Part shown: one piece after another, positions 31,978 to 35,634 of the stretch
Position numbering within the stretch: position 1 is the stretch's first letter
How the letters are laid out: each line of letters starts with the position of its first letter
Position numbers and translations under genes: made by a program
Notes under the pieces: generated by a model
What the model saw: only the letters and a program-made list of their open reading frames with translations
The model's database searches: none
Told to the model about the DNA's origin: nothing
Assembly (NCBI GenBank): GCA_947626725.1
Contig: CANQTI010000002.1
Coordinates: 1-35,634 of the forward strand
Reading direction: 5' to 3'
Source of the DNA: an uncultured Eisenbergiella sp.
GTDB taxonomy: Bacteria > Bacillota > Clostridia > Lachnospirales > Lachnospiraceae
Length of the DNA: 35,634 nucleotides

Positions 31978-32988
31978 ATGGGAGTGGAAGTGTCGGTAAT
32001 CGTTCCTGTCTGGAATATGGAGTCATATTTGGAGCGTTGTCTGGATTCCCTCGGCTGTCAGGACTTTGAGAGCATGGAGATTTTGCTCATAGACGACGGT
32101 TCCACGGATGCCAGCGGGGAAATCTGCAGGAGATATGAGAACCGCAGCGGAAAGTTCAGGTATTTTCGAAAAGAGAACGGCGGACTGTCGGACGCCAGGA
32201 ATTACGGGATCCGAAAAGCTGCCGGAAAATGGATCGCGTTTGTGGACAGCGACGATTATGTGGAGAAAAATTATGTGCGTGAATTGTGGCAGTGTGCCCA
32301 AAACTGCCGTACCGGCGCAGCGTGCTGCGGATATTATTATGAAGGATGTGGGACGAAGCAGATAAAATCACCGGCTTTTTACGGCAGGATCGGGATCCGG
32401 GAATTTTGGCAGTATATCCTGAGCCACGATGAGGTTGATACGTCTGTCTGCACAAAACTGTTCTCCGCGGAATTGTTTCATGATGTCTTATTTCCGGTCG
32501 GGAAAAAATACGAAGATATTTATACCCTTTATAAACTGATGGACAAAGTCCCGGCGGTGGGATTGGCAGACATGCCTTTATATCATTATGTCAGGCGGAA
32601 CGGTTCTATCTCGCAAAGCTATGGCGCGGCCAATTCCAGAGATATGATCGGGGCATTCCGGGAAATGCTTGGCTATATCAGCCGCCGATATCCGGAGCTT
32701 CTCGGAGCATGCCGGTCGTTTCTGTATCTGGAACACATTTATAATATCAGCAGCTTATCAAAAGCCGGTTTCTTTTCAGACGAGAGCGAGTGGAAAAAGT
32801 CTCGGAACTATATTTTAAAGCATTGGAGACTAGGGCAGCCGGTTCAGAAGAAGAAATACAGGTTCAGCGCATGGCTGATCCGTCTGGTGCCGGGACTTTA
32901 CAGCCGGGCACTGTTCTGTCTGGCAAAAGGAAAGGAGTGGGCAGCTTATGCGCGGCTTGCTGGTCAGCGTTGTGATACCGGTCTATAA
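31978..32988 (+). CDS. glycosyltransferase family 2
   Basis: The 336-residue protein has a GT-A domain with SVIVPVWN at 6-13, DDGSTD at 39-44, NGGLSDARNYG and the metal-binding DSDD at 90-93, followed by a C-terminal helical part typical of capsule and EPS transferases. It is an inverting enzyme that adds one sugar to the lipid-linked repeat unit in the cytoplasm; donor and acceptor are unknown. The ATG at 31978 has GAGGTGAGG upstream and is 13 nt after the GH26 stop. The gene overlaps the next GT2 by 41 nt. Confidence 0.9.
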   Translation: MGVEVSVIVPVWNMESYLERCLDSLGCQDFESMEILLIDDGSTDASGEICRRYENRSGKFRYFRKENGGLSDARNYGIRKAAGKWIAFVDSDDYVEKNYVRELWQCAQNCRTGAACCGYYYEGCGTKQIKSPAFYGRIGIREFWQYILSHDEVDTSVCTKLFSAELFHDVLFPVGKKYEDIYTLYKLMDKVPAVGLADMPLYHYVRRNGSISQSYGAANSRDMIGAFREMLGYISRRYPELLGACRSFLYLEHIYNISSLSKAGFFSDESEWKKSRNYILKHWRLGQPVQKKKYRFSAWLIRLVPGLYSRALFCLAKGKEWAAYARLAGQRCDTGL

Positions 32989-33976
32989 TGTGGAGGCGTA
33001 TCTGGACCGCTGCATGAATTCGGTAGTGGGACAGAGCTATGGGGAGCTTCAGATCATTCTGGTGGATGACGGTTCCAGAGATCGAAGCGGGAAGCTCTGC
33101 GATGAATGGGCAGCGAGGGATGCCAGGATTCAGGTGATTCATAAACAGAATGAAGGAGCCGGTCCGGCACGGACCAGAGGGATGCAGGAAGCCAGGGGCG
33201 AATACCTGATGTTCATGGATTCGGACGACCGGATCGACGGAAGAACGGTGGAGCGGCTGTTGGATAAGGCTGTCGCGGAAAGCGCGGACGCCTGCTATTG
33301 CGGCTTTGTTGACGTTGATCTGAGCGGAAACGCGAGAAAGGGCATTCCGCCAAAGAAGCTATCTTATGAAGGGAAAGAGATCAGAGAATTTGTCGGTTAC
33401 GCGATCGGCGGGCCGCCGCAGATGACACAGAACTGCTTCTGCGGTTACAGCGCATGTGCCTGCCTCTATAAAATGTCCGTGATCCGGGACGGGGCTGTCA
33501 CGTTCCGGAATGAGAGGAATATATACAGCGAAGACCTGCTTTTTAACGTTGCTTTCTGCAAAAAGGCCGGAAAAGTGGTGATTCTGCCGGAATGTCTTTA
33601 TTACTATTATGCGATGCCGAAATCATCCGGCGGGAGGCCGTTCGAGGCTGTTTTGAACATGCATCGCGTGCTGTGCCAAAGTATCCGGGAGAAATGGGGC
33701 CGGGATGCCTTCCTTCTTCAGAGGATCGAAAGAAGATATATGGATAACCTGATCACATACATTCGGCAGGAAGTGGCCCTGGCGGGCAAAGACGGCTGTC
33801 AGGGCTGTCCGGAGAGGATCCGGCAGGTGTGCAGACAGGAGACGACGCAGGCTGTACTGAGCCGCTATCCGATCGCGAACATGCAGATCCGGCAGAGGAT
33901 CCTGTTTTCGCTGATCCTTCACAGGAGGGAAAGACTGGTATATCTGCTGTTTAAACTCCGATACCGCTCCGGCTGA
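32948..33976 (+). CDS. glycosyltransferase family 2
   Basis: The 342-residue protein is another GT-A enzyme with VSVVIPVYN at 6-14, DDGSRD at 40-45, NEGAGPARTRG and DSDD at 91-94. It differs from the preceding transferase in its C-terminal half, which has a Cys-rich patch (CQGCPERIRQVC) of unknown meaning. It is the last gene of the polysaccharide operon. AAAGGAG about 12 nt upstream of the ATG lies inside the previous gene. Confidence 0.9.
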   Translation: MRGLLVSVVIPVYNVEAYLDRCMNSVVGQSYGELQIILVDDGSRDRSGKLCDEWAARDARIQVIHKQNEGAGPARTRGMQEARGEYLMFMDSDDRIDGRTVERLLDKAVAESADACYCGFVDVDLSGNARKGIPPKKLSYEGKEIREFVGYAIGGPPQMTQNCFCGYSACACLYKMSVIRDGAVTFRNERNIYSEDLLFNVAFCKKAGKVVILPECLYYYYAMPKSSGGRPFEAVLNMHRVLCQSIREKWGRDAFLLQRIERRYMDNLITYIRQEVALAGKDGCQGCPERIRQVCRQETTQAVLSRYPIANMQIRQRILFSLILHRRERLVYLLFKLRYRSG

Positions 33977-34061
33977 AACAGAAAGCGGGATTTTTCAGGA
34001 AAAGGATTCGGGCGCTCCTTTGGATTTTTGCGGAGAAGGGAGGAAAAACTGGAACTTTCAA

Positions 34062-34091
34062 TTGACAGTTTATGGTAGATATCGGTATAAT
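34062..34091 (+). promoter_or_regulatory. sigma-A promoter of the symporter operon
   Basis: TTGACA (34062-34067) and TATAAT (34086-34091) are separated by 18 nt. The predicted start lies about 30 nt before the symporter ATG, so the symporter is transcribed separately from the polysaccharide operon. Confidence 0.85.
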
Positions 34092-34130
34092 TTTAAGTTG
34101 AGAAAATTTCTTATAAGGAGGATGTTACAA

Positions 34131-35363
34131 ATGAAAGCCTTAAAAGCTGTCATGAGAAAGGACAGGCTGTTCATCCGCGTCGCCATAGGTTTTGTCCTGG
34201 GCGTTCTGCTCGGTATTCTGCTGCCCGATCTCAGCATCAAGACCAAGGTCGTGGGCGATATCTATCTGAATATGATCAAGCTCATGATCATCCCCATCGT
34301 GTTCTGCGCGGTGTTCTGCGGTATCGCCAACATCCGTGACGGAGCGCTGCTGCGCCGCATCGGCGCGCGGACCGTGATCCTTTATGTGGTTATGTTCGTG
34401 GCCTCGTCCGTGGTATCCCTGGCGATCGCCTGGATCATCCGTCCGGGCCTGGGCACGGTGTTTGACAACGCGCCCACCTACGATCCGGCCAATCTGGTGA
34501 CGCCTACCGTTTCCAGCTTCCTGGCGAATATCGTTCCGTCCAACATCATTCAGGCGGCTGCCAACGGCGACACCCTGCCGGTGATTCTGTTCACCATCGT
34601 CTGCGCGGTGGCTGTTGTGGCGGTGGAAGATAAGGCGAAGCCGGTGCTGGATCTCGTCAACGGCCTTTCGTCCGTCATGTTCAAGGTTCTGGGATATTTC
34701 ATGGAGTTCTCTCCCATCGGCGTCATGTCCCTGATGGCCTTCTCCGTGGCGCAGTACGGCGCGGGCATTTTCGGCGCGCTGGCGAAGTACATCGGCACCT
34801 GCTGGCTGGCCTGTATCGTCACGTTCCTCGTGGTCATGGTCCTGCCGGTGTGGCTCTACACCAAGGTCAGCCCCGTCAAATTCATGAAGGCCTGCGGCAA
34901 GGTCGCTCTGGTGACGCTTTCCACGACCTCCTCCGCGGCGACCCTGCCCACCACCATCAACGTCAGCGTGGACGATCTGGGCGCGCCCGAGGATATTTCC
35001 CGGTTCACCCTGCCTCTGGGCTGTACCATCAACATGTGCGGCGGCGCCTGCTCTTTCTGCTGTCTGGCCGTGTTTGTATCTGATTTTTACGGCATCAATC
35101 TCCCTCTGGGGACGATCATTTTCCTGGTGCTCGTGGCGACGCTGATCAACATGGCGGCCCCCGGGATCCCCGGCGGCGGCGTGGTGCTGGGCGCTTCCTT
35201 CCTTTCCATCATCGGTCTGCCTTTCGACCTGATGGGCGCCATCAGCGGCTTCTACCGTCTGCTTGACATGGCCTTTACCACCATGAACGTGGAAGGCGAT
35301 GTGGCGGCGAATCTGATCATCGCCAAGAGTGTGGGCGAATACGACGCTTCTCGCGCCAAATGA
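34131..35363 (+). CDS. dicarboxylate/amino acid:cation symporter (DAACS family)
   Basis: The 410-residue membrane protein has about eight transmembrane helices and two re-entrant loops, as in GltP/DctA transporters. Family signatures are TTSSAATLPTTI in hairpin loop 1, NMCGGAC in helix 7 and PGIPGGG in hairpin loop 2. It imports a dicarboxylate or amino acid such as glutamate, aspartate or serine with Na+ or H+. The start at 34131 has AAGGAGG 10 nt upstream, and the frame upstream of it lies before the promoter. Its codon use is strongly biased to C-ending codons compared with the polysaccharide genes, consistent with a well-expressed core gene. It overlaps the next gene by 4 nt. Confidence 0.92.
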   Translation: MKALKAVMRKDRLFIRVAIGFVLGVLLGILLPDLSIKTKVVGDIYLNMIKLMIIPIVFCAVFCGIANIRDGALLRRIGARTVILYVVMFVASSVVSLAIAWIIRPGLGTVFDNAPTYDPANLVTPTVSSFLANIVPSNIIQAAANGDTLPVILFTIVCAVAVVAVEDKAKPVLDLVNGLSSVMFKVLGYFMEFSPIGVMSLMAFSVAQYGAGIFGALAKYIGTCWLACIVTFLVVMVLPVWLYTKVSPVKFMKACGKVALVTLSTTSSAATLPTTINVSVDDLGAPEDISRFTLPLGCTINMCGGACSFCCLAVFVSDFYGINLPLGTIIFLVLVATLINMAAPGIPGGGVVLGASFLSIIGLPFDLMGAISGFYRLLDMAFTTMNVEGDVAANLIIAKSVGEYDASRAK

Positions 35364-35634
35364 GGCGCGTAGGATATCAGGGCATGGAGGGCAGCAATTC
35401 GCTGGCCTCCGCCCGCAATATGACCGCTGCTCTCGGCTGGGACGAGGTGGAATATGTGCCGCTGATCACCTCCCGGGGTGTGGTGGACGCGCTGAAGGCC
35501 GGGACCGTGGACTGCGGCGTCATGGCGGTGAACAATCACATCGCCGGCCCGGTGCGAGAGAGTGAAGAGGCCCTGGCCGGGCTGGATTACCGTATTCTGG
35601 AAAAGGATACGATCCCGATCAGCCACTGTCTTTT
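35360..35634 (+). CDS. prephenate dehydratase-like protein, partial at the window edge
   Basis: An open frame starts at ATG 35360, overlapping the symporter stop, and runs off the window after 91 residues. It begins MRRVGYQGMEGSNSLASA, continues with VDCGVMAVNNHIAGPVRE and reaches IPISHCL. This matches the prephenate dehydratase domain of PheA: Tyr/Gln/Gly near the start, a conserved N-[NST]-[HST]-x-G-x-V segment and the I-x-H-x-L strand. Prephenate dehydratase makes phenylpyruvate in phenylalanine synthesis; some proteins of this shape are stand-alone paralogues of unknown role. No ribosome site is visible, so translation is probably coupled to the symporter. The DxVPA-type pattern is replaced, so enzymatic activity is not assured. 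Confidence 0.7.
   Translation, partial: MRRVGYQGMEGSNSLASARNMTAALGWDEVEYVPLITSRGVVDALKAGTVDCGVMAVNNHIAGPVRESEEALAGLDYRILEKDTIPISHCL

Noticed and set aside
33964..33996. Terminator at the end of the polysaccharide operon
   Set aside because: Only a 5-bp stem (CCGCT/AGCGG) with a 15-nt loop precedes a T5 run; too weak to call, although some terminator is expected before the symporter promoter.

Overview
The window reads as chromosomal DNA of a Gram-positive gut-type Clostridia, most likely Lachnospiraceae. The basis is the strong AAGGAGG-type ribosome sites, the sigma-A promoters with 17-18 nt spacers, the style of the housekeeping genes (acpP, tatD, rsmA), a large pilin-type surface protein with an RTGD-type sorting tail, and a long densely overlapped exopolysaccharide operon. 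This is inference from sequence character; no species can be named.

Layout. Positions 1-2657 hold a tRNA-Ser on the minus strand, a stand-alone fatty-acid acyl carrier protein with its own promoter and terminator, then tatD and rsmA. Positions 2750-4866 hold a very small minus-strand Rpn-type gene with its own promoter and an ECF sigma factor/anti-sigma pair. Positions 4913-10602 hold one giant secreted, wall-sorted protein with N-terminal 13-residue repeats, a pilin isopeptide-linkage-like domain, a SpaA-like domain and a PDPEPT stalk. Positions 10686-13025 hold a perfect GC-rich inverted repeat, an intact tyrosine recombinase, an AT-rich leader of about 600 nt, and a second recombinase homologue that has lost its catalytic residues.

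Positions 13067-33976 are one long plus-strand surface-polysaccharide locus. It encodes GDP-D-glycero-D-manno-heptose synthesis (hddA, an hddC-gmhB fusion, gmhA), a WecG/TagA-type transferase, an SGNH hydrolase, a membrane-anchored metallophosphoesterase, two Wzz-like proteins (one fused to a degenerate GGDEF domain), a Wzy polymerase and a Wzx flippase. These are followed by an acylation-like module (two adenylate-forming enzymes, a hexapeptide-repeat acyltransferase, a carrier protein), a GT4, a secreted GH26 mannanase-like enzyme and two GT2 enzymes. I see no initiating phosphoglycosyltransferase and no BY-kinase. The window closes with a dicarboxylate/amino-acid symporter overlapping a prephenate-dehydratase-like gene cut by the window edge.

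The most unusual item is a repeated, structured intergenic element found three times on the plus strand: before rsmA, before the acyltransferase and before the GT4 gene. Each copy has an A/T-rich hairpin, then a hairpin with stem TTTGTG/CACAAA whose loop is complementary to a segment just before the next gene. All three copies keep this long-range pairing although its sequence differs in each, which is covariation expected of a real RNA pseudoknot. In two copies the start codon lies exactly one nucleotide after the pseudoknot. I do not recognise it as a named RNA family. The second candidate for something undescribed is the acylation-like module, one of whose enzymes carries a G8 tract at codons 9-12.
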